A DNA stretch of 64,000 nucleotides from Natronomonas salsuginis (GCF_005239135.1 NZ_QKNX01000001.1:310001-374000); one strand, 5' to 3'. Positions 50,330 to 60,803 are shown, numbered from the stretch's first letter. Numbers and translations: made by a program. The notes: a model not told the origin generated them from the letters alone.

Positions 50330-52018
50330 TTACAGCCGCTTCGAAACGTACGGGCCATCCTGATAGTACTCGAGTTTCTCGCGGTAGTACTCTCTGACGC
50401 CGATCCCTGAGATGACCGACAGTTTCTCGAAGCCGGCGTCCGCCGCCATCGCCTCGGCCGTTTCGAGCAATCGACGGCCGTAGCCCCGGTGTTGGTGGTC
50501 GTCGCCGCTCGCCTCCCCGACGCCGACCTCGCTGCCGTAGACGTGGAGTTCGCGGACCACGGCCGCGCCTTCGAGTTCGGGCCTGATCGGGTCGTCCGTC
50601 GGGAGCGGCCCCTCGTCGGGCGAGCCGCCGGGGAACCGGAGCCGACAGAAGCCGATCAGGAGGTCCTGCTCGAAGTCCTCGGCGGAGATGAAGTGTTCCG
50701 TCCCGCCGGCGGCCTCGTAGGTGTGTACGTCCAGCTCGACGGTGTCCGGCTCGGCATCGTTCATCCCGACCTCCCGACAGCGGATGCACTCGCACGTCCA
50801 GCCGTGTTCCTCCATCCGCTGTCGAGCCAGCTGGCGGAGGTTCGACTTCCAGACGCCCGCGTCGATGAAGTCCGCGGGAATGTCGCGCTGCACCCGCTGG
50901 AGCCGGGTGTACCGCGGGATCATCGATTTGATCTCTGCGACGAGTTCCGCGGCCTCCTCGTTCGTGAGCGGCTCGTACTCTCCGCGCCGCCACATGTCGT
51001 AGGTGATCGTGTCGCGGACGACGAGCGTCGGATAGATCTTGAGGTAGTCCGGCCGCCAGTCGGCGTTCTCGAAGAGCTCACGGAAGTCCTGCAAACACAT
51101 CTCCGCCGACATTCCCGGCTGGCCGGGCATCATGTGAAAGCCGACTTTGAACCCGGCGTTACGGAGCCGACGATTCGCGTCGAGCGACGCCTGGATGCCG
51201 TGGCCGCGGTGCATCTCACGGTTGACCCGCTCGTAGGTCGTCTGGACGCCGACCTCGACCTTCGTCCCGCCCAGCGCGAGCATCCGGTCGATCTGTTCGG
51301 GGTCACACCAGTCGGGCTTCGTCTCGAACGTCGTCCCGATGTTCCGGATCTCGTTCGTCTCGTTTTCGGCGATCACGTCCTCGAGGTACCTGAACTCGGC
51401 GTCACTGGGATCCGGCTTGAACGACTCGGATTCGCTCGGTGCCGGCGACGCGTCGAGGTCGTAGTCGTTCATCGCCTCCAGCGCGCGCTTGACGAACCAC
51501 TCCTGGTAGTCGTGGCTCCGCGCGGTCATCGTCCCGCCCATCAGGATGAGTTCGACCTTGTCGACGGGGTGACCGATCTCCCGAAGCTGGTGGAGCCGAA
51601 GCGTTACCTGCCCGTACGGGTCGTAGTCGTTTTGGACGCCCCGCGCCGCCGCCGGCTCGTGGCCCGTGTAGCTCTGCGATGAGGAGAACTCAGAGGCCGG
51701 CCCGCCCGGACAGTACAGACACTTGCCGTGCGGGCACGTGTGCGGCGAGGTCATGATCGCGACCGGGGAGACGCCCGACGCCGTCCGGACCGGTTTCCGC
51801 TGGAGCACCGATTCGAGCTCCTCGCGGTGCTCGTCGGGCGCGTAGTCGAGCAGTTCGGTGTTCTTCGGCACTTTCGGCGCGGAGTGTTCGCGGCAGGCGT
51901 CCATCTTCGCGCTCTCGACGTCGTCGCGGTCGATCTCGCCGGCGAGAATCGACTCGACGAGCGACGCACAGACGCGTTCGAACGCCTCTGACTCCGCGGG
52001 ATCGACGTCGGTACTCAT
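50330..52018 (-). CDS. elp3: Elp3: tRNA U34 carboxymethyl-modification radical SAM/acetyltransferase
   Basis: This 562-residue archaeal Elp3 combines a radical SAM domain (cluster motif CPHGKCLYCPGG near residue 95) with a C-terminal GNAT acetyltransferase (HRGYGRRLLETAEAMAADAG near 520). A zinc-binding Cys group between them appears in CECIRCREVG near 405. It installs the carboxymethyl group at wobble uridine C5. Archaeal Elp3 acts without the other Elongator subunits. The length is standard and the start is MSTDVDPAESEAFERVCASL. Confidence 0.92.
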   Translation of the reverse strand: MSTDVDPAESEAFERVCASLVESILAGEIDRDDVESAKMDACREHSAPKVPKNTELLDYAPDEHREELESVLQRKPVRTASGVSPVAIMTSPHTCPHGKCLYCPGGPASEFSSSQSYTGHEPAAARGVQNDYDPYGQVTLRLHQLREIGHPVDKVELILMGGTMTARSHDYQEWFVKRALEAMNDYDLDASPAPSESESFKPDPSDAEFRYLEDVIAENETNEIRNIGTTFETKPDWCDPEQIDRMLALGGTKVEVGVQTTYERVNREMHRGHGIQASLDANRRLRNAGFKVGFHMMPGQPGMSAEMCLQDFRELFENADWRPDYLKIYPTLVVRDTITYDMWRRGEYEPLTNEEAAELVAEIKSMIPRYTRLQRVQRDIPADFIDAGVWKSNLRQLARQRMEEHGWTCECIRCREVGMNDAEPDTVELDVHTYEAAGGTEHFISAEDFEQDLLIGFCRLRFPGGSPDEGPLPTDDPIRPELEGAAVVRELHVYGSEVGVGEASGDDHQHRGYGRRLLETAEAMAADAGFEKLSVISGIGVREYYREKLEYYQDGPYVSKRL

Positions 52019-52053
52019 TCGCTACCGGCACAACGGGGCGCGACGGGAAATGG

Positions 52054-52962
52054 CTAGCGGTTGTGTTCGACGATTCGGACGGTGAAGGTCACGTCCTCGA
52101 CGGCGAGGAGGTCCCCGGGACCGACGGGTTCGTCCCGGACCGTCGCCGAGTCGAGGTATCTGAACGCCACATCTGCCCCGGCGTTTCGAAACCGCACGGT
52201 CGACACGTCGCGAAGTTGGGGGATCGAGTCCCAGAACATCGGGATCGCGCCGACCGCCTCCGGCACGAGCTCGACGGCGTCCGCCGCGTCGTCCACCCGT
52301 TCGAAGACGAGATCCATCTCGGCCCGCAATCCGGTGTCGATTCGGACGACGTCGTCACCGCGGGCGGTCGGCTCCCGTCTCGGGACCATGCGGAACTGCG
52401 TTCCGTTGACCTCGAACAGCGCGCCAATCGACTGCGGTTCGCGGTCGCCTCTGCGGCGCACCGACTCGACGCGGACGTATCGCCCCGGCCCCAACACCGA
52501 CAGTCCGAACACTTGCCGTACGACGTGTCCCCGTCGCCATCGGTCGTTGGGGGCGAGCACGGAGATCTCGCTCCGTCCAGCCTGTGGTGCGTTGATCGGC
52601 ACCCACCGATGACCGCTGTCTTTCAGCAGCTCCCAGCCGGTTTCGACCACGAGCTCGGCCGTGTTCCCGTTCGTGACGTACATCGACCCGGCCGGATTCT
52701 TCGGGGTGAACCGTTCTCTAGAGGGCGCGACGTACGCCGATTCGGATCGGTCGTCGAGCCGGTGAAAGCAGGTAACGCCATCGGGTCCGCGTACGTCCGC
52801 ACCGAACTGCGACTCGCCGACCGGGATCGCAGCGCCCGCCATACGCGGATCCGAGGGTACCTCGACCGGTGTGACAGTCGGGCGTAGCACGTCCGGCTCC
52901 TCGCGACTGCTACAGCCCGCAACGACCGCCGAGACGCCTGCGAGAAACGTTCGACGGTGCAT
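52054..52962 (-). CDS. Predicted lipoprotein of unknown function
   Basis: This 302-residue protein begins MHRRTFLAGVSAVVAGCSSR, with a double arginine and the lipobox VVAGC at residue 17, so it is probably a Tat-exported lipoprotein. The mature part is beta-rich (ITERTFTPKN-like SRERFTPKNPAGSMYVTNGN; GPGRYVRVESVRRRGDREPQ) and lacks metal-binding or catalytic signatures. The start at 52962 was chosen because it places the signal at the N-terminus. I do not recognise the family. Confidence 0.7.
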   Translation of the reverse strand: MHRRTFLAGVSAVVAGCSSREEPDVLRPTVTPVEVPSDPRMAGAAIPVGESQFGADVRGPDGVTCFHRLDDRSESAYVAPSRERFTPKNPAGSMYVTNGNTAELVVETGWELLKDSGHRWVPINAPQAGRSEISVLAPNDRWRRGHVVRQVFGLSVLGPGRYVRVESVRRRGDREPQSIGALFEVNGTQFRMVPRREPTARGDDVVRIDTGLRAEMDLVFERVDDAADAVELVPEAVGAIPMFWDSIPQLRDVSTVRFRNAGADVAFRYLDSATVRDEPVGPGDLLAVEDVTFTVRIVEHNR

Positions 52963-53017
52963 GTCCGCGAATACGAGCGCGAAAGATAAAAGTTCGATCG
53001 GTGCCGGCGGTTCGGGG

Positions 53018-55084
53018 TTACGCCGACGGCGTCGCGATTGCCGCCCCGACAGCTTCGACAGCAACTTCGATGACCACGTCGCGTTCGCCGACGAGGAACT
53101 CGATTTTCGGCTCGCGAGCGCCGGGGTCGGCGATGCCGGCGTCCGGTGCCGCCGATTCGAGCTGAGCGACGACCGCGCCGAGATCCAGTTGGCCATTGGT
53201 TCGGACGTGGAGTTCGTCGGTGCCGACGCCGATGACCGCAGCCGAGTCGAGCCGACGGGAGAGTTCGTCCAGCAGGAGTCGCGTCGGCGGGAAGTCGTAT
53301 CGGTGCGTGTACGCGTCCGTGTCGAGGACGGCCACCGAGACGCCGTCGACGGTCCGCTCGTCGAGGTTCGGGACGGCTGTGTCGAGTTCCGCGTCGAGTT
53401 TCGTCCCGAACTGTTCGGAGACCTGCGCGGCGAGGCCGGTCCGCTTCTCGAACAGCAGATCGATGATGAGCTCGCGTTTGTCCTCGTAGGACTGATAGTA
53501 CGCCTCCAGCGCGATCGATTCGCGAAGCTGCTTCGCTGCTTTGGCGTCGACGCCGGCCTCGACGGCGAGTTCGTCGTAGACTGCTGGGGCGTCCGCCCAG
53601 TAGCTCACCGCCGGCAGGTGGCGCACGTCATCGCGAACGTCGCCGTTGACCGCCGCGGCGAGGGTGGCGGCGACGGTCGAGGCGGTCCGATCCTCGACCG
53701 TGACGAGCGAGTCGACGCGCTCGGCGACCGCTTCGTCGGCGCTGCGTCCGTCGAGGACGACGCGCGGGGCGTCGTAGATGTCCAACAGCTCGAGGCCGTC
53801 CGTCGAAGCCGCCGTCGAGCCGGCGGCGGCGAACACGAACAGCGGCAGCGTCTCGCCGTGACGGTCGCGGTCGGAGAGCATGCGCGTCACGTCCTTCGTC
53901 GCGTCGTTCATGTCGTAGACGCCGTCCTCGAGCGGTCGGCGGTCGAAGTAGTGATAGACCGCGTCGGCCGTCCCGTGTTCGGCCTCGACGAGCGGGAGGA
54001 CGGCACGCTCGATCGCCGCCCCGGCGACGTAGCCGTCGGCCGTCGCGTCGTGGCGAACGACGATCGGACGAGACTCGATCACCGCGCGACGGATCTCCGT
54101 CGCGGCGGCCTCGGCGTCATCAACGACGGCCGCGATCTCGGGATCGTCCGCGATCGGCTCGAACGGTTCGGGACTCGCGCGGTCCTCGAGGGCGTCGTCG
54201 ATCCGCGTCTCGACGGTCGACTGTGCCTCGTCGTCGAGCGCGACGAGCGATTCGGTCTCGACCTGGATCTCGCCGCGTCGAAGCTGCACTTCGCCATCCA
54301 ACCGCACGACATCGTCGACGTCGACGTCCGGGTACGCTCGGACACCGGCTTCGATGAACGCCGCACAGTCGACGATACCGGTTTCGTCGCGGAGTTCGAA
54401 CACCGTCGGTCCGGACGTCTGTCGGACCGAGGCGAGCGTCCCTTCGAGCCGAACCATCTCGCCGACGCGATCTTCGAGTGAGTCGATTTCGACGCGCTCG
54501 ATGTCGGCCGCCTCGGCCGCTGCCTCGGCCGCGTCGGAATCAGTCGCCAGCTCCGCCAGTTCGGCGTCGCTCGGGTTGCCGCCGCTTTGCTCGTCGGCGC
54601 CGCCCGTCGTCCCCGGCTCTCCGGCCGTGGGTTCGTCGTCGGTGTCGGCATCGGCGTCAGCGTCCGGCTCGGGGTCGGGTTCCGCTTGCGGCTCGTCCTC
54701 GTCGTCCTTCTCGGGGAGTTCGTCGCCCTCGGGCGTCTGGACGAGTCGCCCGCGGAAGTCGTCCGGCGACTGTCGGATCGACCAGTTGAGGTCGATGTCG
54801 CCGTTGTCGCGAACGTTGTTGACCTGCACACAGACCTCATCGCCAACCTCCCAATCGAGGCTCTCGAGTCGTCGATCGAGCTTGCTTCTGTGGAGCAATC
54901 CGGTGACGTGACCGATGTTGACGAACACACCGAAATCGGCGTAGCCGTCGACGCTCCCGAGATAGAAGCGTCCGGGCGTCAGCTGCGACGGTTGGTTTCC
55001 AGTGAATTCGAAGACGACGTCCTCTTGGTGGACCTCACAGATCGGTCCGTCGGCGGACGTGCCGCAAATGATACAGTTACCCAT
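53018..55084 (-). CDS. RecJ-like DHH-family protein with zinc finger, S1 and OB domains
   Basis: This 688-residue protein has an N-terminal CxxC...CxxH zinc finger (C4, C7, C16, H19) and an S1 RNA-binding domain (GRFYLGSVDGYADFGVFVNI near residue 38). A long acidic linker (about 125-185) precedes an OB-fold (MVRLEGTLASVRQTSGPTVF), and a DHH-superfamily core follows (VVRHDATADGYVAGAAIE near 345; YHYFDRRPLEDGVYDMNDAT). The region expected to hold the DHH triad reads RVVLDGRSADEA, so that motif is not canonical. It probably acts on nucleic acids in repair or RNA turnover; nuclease activity is uncertain. Confidence 0.78.
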   Translation of the reverse strand: MGNCIICGTSADGPICEVHQEDVVFEFTGNQPSQLTPGRFYLGSVDGYADFGVFVNIGHVTGLLHRSKLDRRLESLDWEVGDEVCVQVNNVRDNGDIDLNWSIRQSPDDFRGRLVQTPEGDELPEKDDEDEPQAEPDPEPDADADADTDDEPTAGEPGTTGGADEQSGGNPSDAELAELATDSDAAEAAAEAADIERVEIDSLEDRVGEMVRLEGTLASVRQTSGPTVFELRDETGIVDCAAFIEAGVRAYPDVDVDDVVRLDGEVQLRRGEIQVETESLVALDDEAQSTVETRIDDALEDRASPEPFEPIADDPEIAAVVDDAEAAATEIRRAVIESRPIVVRHDATADGYVAGAAIERAVLPLVEAEHGTADAVYHYFDRRPLEDGVYDMNDATKDVTRMLSDRDRHGETLPLFVFAAAGSTAASTDGLELLDIYDAPRVVLDGRSADEAVAERVDSLVTVEDRTASTVAATLAAAVNGDVRDDVRHLPAVSYWADAPAVYDELAVEAGVDAKAAKQLRESIALEAYYQSYEDKRELIIDLLFEKRTGLAAQVSEQFGTKLDAELDTAVPNLDERTVDGVSVAVLDTDAYTHRYDFPPTRLLLDELSRRLDSAAVIGVGTDELHVRTNGQLDLGAVVAQLESAAPDAGIADPGAREPKIEFLVGERDVVIEVAVEAVGAAIATPSA

Positions 55085-55150
55085 TAGCGGAACACAACAG
55101 TTGGGGCTTAAAACGGTTGTCGGAATCCACGCGCCCCGCTGTCGGTGGCC

Positions 55151-55735
55151 TCACCGATCGTTTGCGCCAACGTTTTGGGTCGACTCGATCGTCCGCGGAT
55201 CCGGTTCGATACTCGCGTACTCGACCATCCGGCGGCCGAGCACTTCCACGCGATCGCGAACGTCCTCGTCGACGATCTCGCCGTTCTCGAAGCAGCGATG
55301 GGCTCTCGGGATCGCCACTTGATGCGGGACGACCCACGCGTCGAGCGCGCGACTCACGGCTCGGAGGTGATCGAGCGTCGTCGTCGGGAACGATCCCCCA
55401 GCGACGCACAGCAGTCCGACCGTCGTGTCTTCGAACTCGTCGAAGCCGCAGTAATCGAGCGCGTTCTTCAGCGCCGAGGCGTACGAGCCGTGGTAGACGG
55501 GGCTCCCGAGGATGATCGAGTCAGCATCGCGGAGCCGCGCTCTGAGTTCGGCCGCGTCGCCCGCCTCGTCGTCGGCGGCGTCGTACACCGGCAACGACAC
55601 GTCGCGGAGATCGACGAGATCCGTCTCGACCGCTTCGTACGTCGCCGCCTCGTCGAGCGCGTGCCGACACGCCGGCCGGGTGTAGCTGCCGTCACGCAGG
55701 CTGCCGACGAGTGCTGCGACCCGTATCTCGGTCAT
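55151..55735 (-). CDS. NADPH-dependent FMN reductase (flavodoxin fold)
   Basis: This 194-residue protein begins RVAALVGSLRDGSYTRPACR, the phosphate-binding loop GSxRxxSxxR of the family. It contains ADSIILGSPVYHGSYASALK, the conserved SPxYxGSxxxxLKNALD block near residue 75. It should reduce flavins or quinones using NAD(P)H in the cytoplasm. It is 42 nt downstream of the BMP-type permease gene on the same strand, which may be incidental. Confidence 0.85.
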   Translation of the reverse strand: MTEIRVAALVGSLRDGSYTRPACRHALDEAATYEAVETDLVDLRDVSLPVYDAADDEAGDAAELRARLRDADSIILGSPVYHGSYASALKNALDYCGFDEFEDTTVGLLCVAGGSFPTTTLDHLRAVSRALDAWVVPHQVAIPRAHRCFENGEIVDEDVRDRVEVLGRRMVEYASIEPDPRTIESTQNVGANDR

Positions 55736-55777
55736 GGGTGATCAGTTCGCGGGTCGGGACAAAGACGTTCACGGTGG

Positions 55778-56848
55778 CTACTCCTCGTCGTCGTAGTGTT
55801 GGCCGAGCGCCGCCGGCAGGCGGGTCCCACCGATGAGCGTCAACACGACGATGACGACGATGAAGGGCAAGACGCCGAACAGCGCGCTCGGGACGTCCAG
55901 TTCGGAGATCTGTTGGAGCCGAAGCTGCAGGGAGTCGAAACTGGCGAACAGGAGCGCGCCGCCCAGCGAGGTGATCGGATTGTAGTTGCCGAACAGGTAC
56001 GCGACGATTCCAAGGAAGCCGCGGCCGTCGATGCTCGTCTGGCCCGCGCCGACGAACCGGCCGAGCTGGCCGAGCGTGAAGCCCGCGCCGCCGATACCGC
56101 AGAGAACGCCGGAGAGCAAGACGCCGACGTATCGGGTCCGACTGACGCTCACTCCGGCCGTATCGAGCGCTCTGGGATTCTCGCCGCTGGCTCTGATTCG
56201 CCGGCCGAGCCGCGTGTGTCTGAGCACGTACCAACTGACGGGCGTCGCGACGAGCAGCAGATACACCATCGGCGACGCGTCGAACAACACCGGGCCGATT
56301 CCGGGAATGTCCGCGAGCAGCGGGATCCGCCACGTCCCGAACGTCTCCACGGACGGGCTGTTGACGCTCTCGAACAGCACGAGCGAGACGAACGGCGCGA
56401 CGCCGAGGGAGATCAGCCAGATCGCCAGCCCGGCGATGACCTGATCGGCCTCGTACCGGATGACGAAGACGGCGAACACGGCCGCCGCGGCGACGCTCAC
56501 GAGGATGCCCGCGAGGAACGCGGTCCAAAGCGCCGCGGTCGTCCCGACGCCCGCCTCGGCGAGCCCGTGGAACGCGACGACGCTGCTCAGCGCAGAGAGC
56601 ACGAGAAATCCCTCGATACCGATGTTGATGACGCCGGATTTCTCGGCGAAGATGCCGCCGAGCGCCGCGAAGCCGATCGGCACGCTGACGCGGAGGACGG
56701 CGCTGGCGTAACTCGTCGTGAGCAGCGCGTCAAACACCTGTGCTGTCACCGAGCCCGCCGGTGCGAGGAACTGTCCGACGAACAGCGCCCCGATCGCCGC
56801 GACGACCAGCAGTCCCCACTTGAGCGTCGTTCGGCCGAGAACGCTCAT
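55778..56848 (-). CDS. ABC transporter permease 2 of a BMP/nucleoside-type system (NupQ-like)
   Basis: This 356-residue membrane protein has about ten hydrophobic spans and the BPD_transp_2 core: FAEKSGVINIGIEGFLVLSA near residue 65, and GENPRALDTAGVSVSRTRYV near 220. This matches the second permease of simple-sugar or nucleoside importers of the BmpA-NupOPQ type. It overlaps the first permease gene by 4 nt and is the last gene of the operon. Confidence 0.88.
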   Translation of the reverse strand: MSVLGRTTLKWGLLVVAAIGALFVGQFLAPAGSVTAQVFDALLTTSYASAVLRVSVPIGFAALGGIFAEKSGVINIGIEGFLVLSALSSVVAFHGLAEAGVGTTAALWTAFLAGILVSVAAAAVFAVFVIRYEADQVIAGLAIWLISLGVAPFVSLVLFESVNSPSVETFGTWRIPLLADIPGIGPVLFDASPMVYLLLVATPVSWYVLRHTRLGRRIRASGENPRALDTAGVSVSRTRYVGVLLSGVLCGIGGAGFTLGQLGRFVGAGQTSIDGRGFLGIVAYLFGNYNPITSLGGALLFASFDSLQLRLQQISELDVPSALFGVLPFIVVIVVLTLIGGTRLPAALGQHYDDEE

Positions 56849-58038
56849 CGGTCCGCCCCCTCGTTCCGAAGGTCGACCGTTCCGCGTCGGTCGAGGTGGC
56901 TACCGAGCATCCGGAACAGTTCCGGCGTCGCGACGAAGAGGATAATCAGTCCCTGCAACACGCCGATGAGCTCACCGGGCACGTCGAGTTGGAACTCGAT
57001 GGCCTGACTGCCGCTGTCGAGCGCGCCGAACAGCAGTCCAGCCGGTATCAGCCCGATCGGGTTGTTTCCGGCGAGGATCGAGACGGCGATCCCGTCGAAC
57101 CCCACCGACGGCGCGCCGCTTTGCCACCGGCCGAGCACCATCAGAATAAAGATCGCACCACCGAGTCCGGCGATCACGCCGGCGAGCGTCATCGAAAACA
57201 GCGTGGTGAACCGCTCGCTGACGCCGCCGAAGGCGGCCGCCTTTGGCTGCGTCCCGACCGACTGAATGTCGTAGCCGATCGTCGTCCGCGTGAGTAAGTA
57301 GAAGAACAGCCCCACGACGACGAGCGCGAGGACGAAGACCGGCAGCGAAAACTCGCTTCCCTGTGGGAACACCCGCGGGTCGAGCGTCGCCACGTCCGGG
57401 ATCGATTCGGTCGCGGTTCCCTGCACCGTCTCGTCGTTGAAATATCGGTCGACGAGGACGAACGCGACCGCCGTCGCGATGAAGTTCAAAAGCAGCGTCG
57501 TGATGACCTCGTTGGTGTCGTACTGGACCTTCAAGAATCCCGGCAAGAGGCCGTACAGTCCTCCGACGACACAGCCGGCCAGTACCCCAGCGGAAACGAG
57601 CAGCGCGCCCCCGGCGACGCCCGTCGGTGCCAACGGGGCGAGCGCGAGGACGACGACGGTCGTCGCCAGCGATCCGAGGACGAACTGCCCCTGCGCTCCG
57701 ATGTTGAAGAGGCCGCCCTTGTACGCGATGGCGAAGCTCAATCCGGTGCACAAAAGCAGCGTCGTGCGCTGAAGCGTGGCGGCGACGTTGTAGGAGTTCC
57801 CGAACGCGCCACCGATCAACACGGTGTACACCTCGATCGGATCGTAGCAAAACTGCACGCCGAAGACGACGAGCTTCGGCGACGAACAGGCGGCCATCGA
57901 CCCCGCGGCCAGGATGATCCCCATCCCGACGACGATGGCCGCGACGACGGCGGCCAGACTCAGCAGTATTCGCTCGCTCGCCGAGAGTCCGAGCAACGCA
58001 TCGAACAGGCGCTCGAGGCGGTCCCAGACGGACGTCAC
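56845..58038 (-). CDS. ABC transporter permease 1 of a BMP/nucleoside-type system (NupP-like)
   Basis: This 397-residue permease has ten or so spans and the core [20 protein letters not shown] near residue 105, the counterpart of the NIGxEGQxxxG motif. It also has [20 protein letters not shown] and [20 protein letters not shown], as in YufP/NupP. The first 40 residues hold an extra hydrophobic segment. Its gene overlaps the ATPase gene and the second permease gene by 4 nt each. Confidence 0.88.
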   Translation of the reverse strand: MTSVWDRLERLFDALLGLSASERILLSLAAVVAAIVVGMGIILAAGSMAACSSPKLVVFGVQFCYDPIEVYTVLIGGAFGNSYNVAATLQRTTLLLCTGLSFAIAYKGGLFNIGAQGQFVLGSLATTVVVLALAPLAPTGVAGGALLVSAGVLAGCVVGGLYGLLPGFLKVQYDTNEVITTLLLNFIATAVAFVLVDRYFNDETVQGTATESIPDVATLDPRVFPQGSEFSLPVFVLALVVVGLFFYLLTRTTIGYDIQSVGTQPKAAAFGGVSERFTTLFSMTLAGVIAGLGGAIFILMVLGRWQSGAPSVGFDGIAVSILAGNNPIGLIPAGLLFGALDSGSQAIEFQLDVPGELIGVLQGLIILFVATPELFRMLGSHLDRRGTVDLRNEGADR

Positions 58039-59579
58039 GAGGTGTTCACCGTCCTTTCGGGTCGTTCGCCGGCCATCAGCAGTCCAAGCCGCTCTTCGGT
58101 GACCGAGTCCGGCCTGACCACGTCGACGAACGAGCCGTCGTGGATGACGCCGATCCGGTCCGAGAGGCCGGTCACTTCGTCAAGCGACGCCGAGACGAGC
58201 AAGATTGCGACGCCGCGTTCTCGCATCTCCAAGAGCTGTTCGTGGATGAATTCCATGCTTCCGATGTCGACGCCGCGCGTGGGATGGGCCGCGACTACGA
58301 TGTCCGGATCGCGGGCAAACTCACGTCCGACGACGAACTTCTGTTGATTTCCCCCAGACAGCGACCGCGCGATCGCGGTCGGGTCCGGCGGTCGAACGTC
58401 GTAGGTGCGGATGATCTCCTCAGTGTGCGATCTGGCCGCGTCCCAGTCGATCCGCCGCCCGTCGCTGAACGCCGACCGACGCTGGCTCCCGAGCACCGCG
58501 TTTTTCACCAGGTCGAAATCGAGGACGAGCGCCCGTTCTTGCCGTTCGCCCGGGATATACGACAGTCCGCGCGCCATGCGCGTTCGACGCGAGTCGTTCG
58601 TGACATCGTCGCCGTCGAACTCGATCGTGCCGGCTGCGACGTCCTGCAGCCCCGTGATCGCCTCGACGAGCTCCGTTTGACCGTTGCCGTCCACGCCGGC
58701 GATCCCAAGGATCTCCCCGGCATGCACAGAGAGATCGAGGTTCGTTACCTTCTCGATCCCGCGCTCGTTTTCGACGGTCAGATTCGACACCGAGAGCCGC
58801 TCGTTCCCCTTCGACGTCTGGCGCGGTTCGACGTCCAACAGGACGTCCCGGCCGACCATCTTCTGTGCGAGGGCCTCCTCGTTCGTTTCGTCGGCGGCGA
58901 CCGTCTCGACGTTCCTGCCCTCGCGAAGGACGGTGACCTCGTCGGCCGCGCTCAGCGCCTCGTCGAGCTTGTGGGTGATGAAGATTATCGTCTTGCCCTG
59001 TGCGGTCAGCTCTTCGAAGATCCGGAACAGGTCGGTCGCCTCCTGCGGCGTCAACACGGCCGTCGGCTCGTCGAAGATGAACACGTCCGCCCCGCGGTAC
59101 AGCGTCTTGATGACTTCGACGCGCTGTTGGACGCCGACGCTCAACTCCTGGATCGGCGTGCGTACCACGTCCCCGAGGTCGAACCCGTAGCGCTCGTTCA
59201 GCGCTCGAATCTCCGACTCGACGCGGTCGTCGTCGACCGCGACCCCGCCGTACTTGACCGGTTCCCAGCCCAGCGCGACGTTTTCGAGGACCGTCATCGG
59301 ATCCACGAGCGTGAAGTGTTGGTGAATCATCCCGACGCCGTGCTCGATGGCGTCCTGCGGCGAGTCGAACGCCACCGGGTCGCCGTCGACGCGGATCGTC
59401 CCGTCAGTCGGCTCGTAGAGCCCGTACAGGACGTTCATTAGCGTCGTCTTTCCCGCACCGTTCTCACCGAGCAGCGCGTGCACCGTGCCCTTCTCGACCG
59501 CGAGGTCGACCCCGTCGTTAGCGAGGACGCCTCCCGGAAACCGCTTGGTTATGTTTTGTAAATGGACTGCCTTGGTCAT
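58035..59579 (-). CDS. Two-domain ABC ATPase of a BMP/nucleoside-type system (NupO-like)
   Basis: This 514-residue ATPase has two ABC modules. The first has Walker [21 protein letters not shown] near residue 34 and signature [10 protein letters not shown]. The second has a modified Walker [10 protein letters not shown] and signature LSGGNQQK. This asymmetric pair is usual for the sugar/nucleoside importer ATPases (RbsA, NupO). The start at 59579 ([17 protein letters not shown]) was preferred to an ATG three codons upstream. It lies 78 nt after the binding-protein gene. Confidence 0.88.
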   Translation of the reverse strand: MTKAVHLQNITKRFPGGVLANDGVDLAVEKGTVHALLGENGAGKTTLMNVLYGLYEPTDGTIRVDGDPVAFDSPQDAIEHGVGMIHQHFTLVDPMTVLENVALGWEPVKYGGVAVDDDRVESEIRALNERYGFDLGDVVRTPIQELSVGVQQRVEVIKTLYRGADVFIFDEPTAVLTPQEATDLFRIFEELTAQGKTIIFITHKLDEALSAADEVTVLREGRNVETVAADETNEEALAQKMVGRDVLLDVEPRQTSKGNERLSVSNLTVENERGIEKVTNLDLSVHAGEILGIAGVDGNGQTELVEAITGLQDVAAGTIEFDGDDVTNDSRRTRMARGLSYIPGERQERALVLDFDLVKNAVLGSQRRSAFSDGRRIDWDAARSHTEEIIRTYDVRPPDPTAIARSLSGGNQQKFVVGREFARDPDIVVAAHPTRGVDIGSMEFIHEQLLEMRERGVAILLVSASLDEVTGLSDRIGVIHDGSFVDVVRPDSVTEERLGLLMAGERPERTVNTS

Positions 59580-59657
59580 GCGGAGCATTGTATGCCGGTC
59601 TGGACCGCCGGTTTCTCACCTGTGGGGTCGACCCCGAGGCGTCGACCCTGCCTACGG

Positions 59658-60803
59658 CTATGCCGAAACGTCGATCTCGCCGTTGGCGATCGCTTCCTTG
59701 GTGGCCGCCGCCTCGTCTTTGATCTCCTGTGGGATCTCGTCGCCGATCTCGACACCCCACGGGAGGTCGAAGCCGCCCTCGCCGGCACCGAGCTCGAGCG
59801 TTCGACCGCCCTCGAACTCACCTTCGACGACGCGTTCGACAGCGCGAACGACGCTCGCGTCGACGCCCTTGATGATGCTTCCGAGTATGACGTCCGCGAA
59901 CTCCGAGGCCGTCTCGGACTGTCGACTGTCGGCTCCGAAGGCGAATCGACCGCGGTTCTGGCAGGCCTGGAACATGCCAGAGCCGCCGGCTCCAGCCCCG
60001 TGAAGCAGTACGTCCGCGCCGTTGTCGATCATCGAGATCGCCGCTTCCTCGACCGCGCCCGGGTTGGCGAATCCGCCGACGTAGCTGCTCAGGACCTCGA
60101 ACTCCTCGTCAACGCTCTGTGCGCCGGCGCGAAAGCCCGCTTCGAACGCCTGCACGACAGGCACTTCGACGCCACCGATAAACCCGAGCGTCTTGTTCTC
60201 GGGATCGGTCTCGGCGCCACCGGCGGAGAACTCCTGCTGTGAGAGCTTCGCCGCGGCCTCGCCAGCCATATACGCGCCCTGCTCTTCGGCGTACACCCAG
60301 CTTTCGACGTTGGGTGCGTCGATCGAATCGTCGAGAAGCGCCCACTTCTGATCGGAATACTGCGCCGCGTTCTCTTCGAGATCCGAGACATGCTCGAAGC
60401 CGAGACAGATGATGAGATCGTAGTTGGGATCGCTCGATCGTGCGAACTGCTGCTGATAGGATCCGAAGTCGCCGCTGTCCTGCGGCCCCGCGTCCTGGAA
60501 ACTGATACCGAACTCGTCGACCGCTTCGTTGATGCCGCGATTCGCGGCGTCGCTGAACGACTGATCGCCGGTCCCGCCGAGGGCGTAGATCATCCCGACG
60601 TTGACGTCGGAGCCCGATCCCGACGCGTCGTCCCCATTGCCGTTGCCGCCGTTCCCATTTCCGTTGCCGCCGCCATTTCCACCGTTTCCGTTCCCGTTTC
60701 CATTGCCGCCGTTTCCGTTGCCGCCGCCGTTACCTGTACAACCCGCGACACCGGCTGTCAATCCGATCGCGCTCGTTTTGAGCACGTTACGCCGTGAAAC
60801 CAT
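59658..60803 (-). CDS. BMP-family nucleoside-binding lipoprotein
   Basis: This 381-residue substrate-binding protein begins MVSRRNVLKTSAIGLTAGVA, a Tat-type SRRxxLK signal followed by a lipobox (VAGC). Then comes a long Gly/Asn repeat linker of about 45 residues (GNGGGNGNGG type) before the BMP domain. In that domain, DVNVGMIYALGGTGDQSFSD and the block around GFIGGVEVPVVQAFEAGFRA match the Med/PnrA-like nucleoside-binding family. It is the first gene of the transporter operon and probably delivers purine nucleosides to the permeases. Confidence 0.87.
   Translation of the reverse strand: MVSRRNVLKTSAIGLTAGVAGCTGNGGGNGNGGNGNGNGNGGNGGGNGNGNGGNGNGDDASGSGSDVNVGMIYALGGTGDQSFSDAANRGINEAVDEFGISFQDAGPQDSGDFGSYQQQFARSSDPNYDLIICLGFEHVSDLEENAAQYSDQKWALLDDSIDAPNVESWVYAEEQGAYMAGEAAAKLSQQEFSAGGAETDPENKTLGFIGGVEVPVVQAFEAGFRAGAQSVDEEFEVLSSYVGGFANPGAVEEAAISMIDNGADVLLHGAGAGGSGMFQACQNRGRFAFGADSRQSETASEFADVILGSIIKGVDASVVRAVERVVEGEFEGGRTLELGAGEGGFDLPWGVEIGDEIPQEIKDEAAATKEAIANGEIDVSA

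Noticed and set aside
60600-60735. GC-rich repetitive tract considered as a non-coding repeat or origin element
   Set aside because: It encodes the Gly/Asn linker of the binding lipoprotein in frame.
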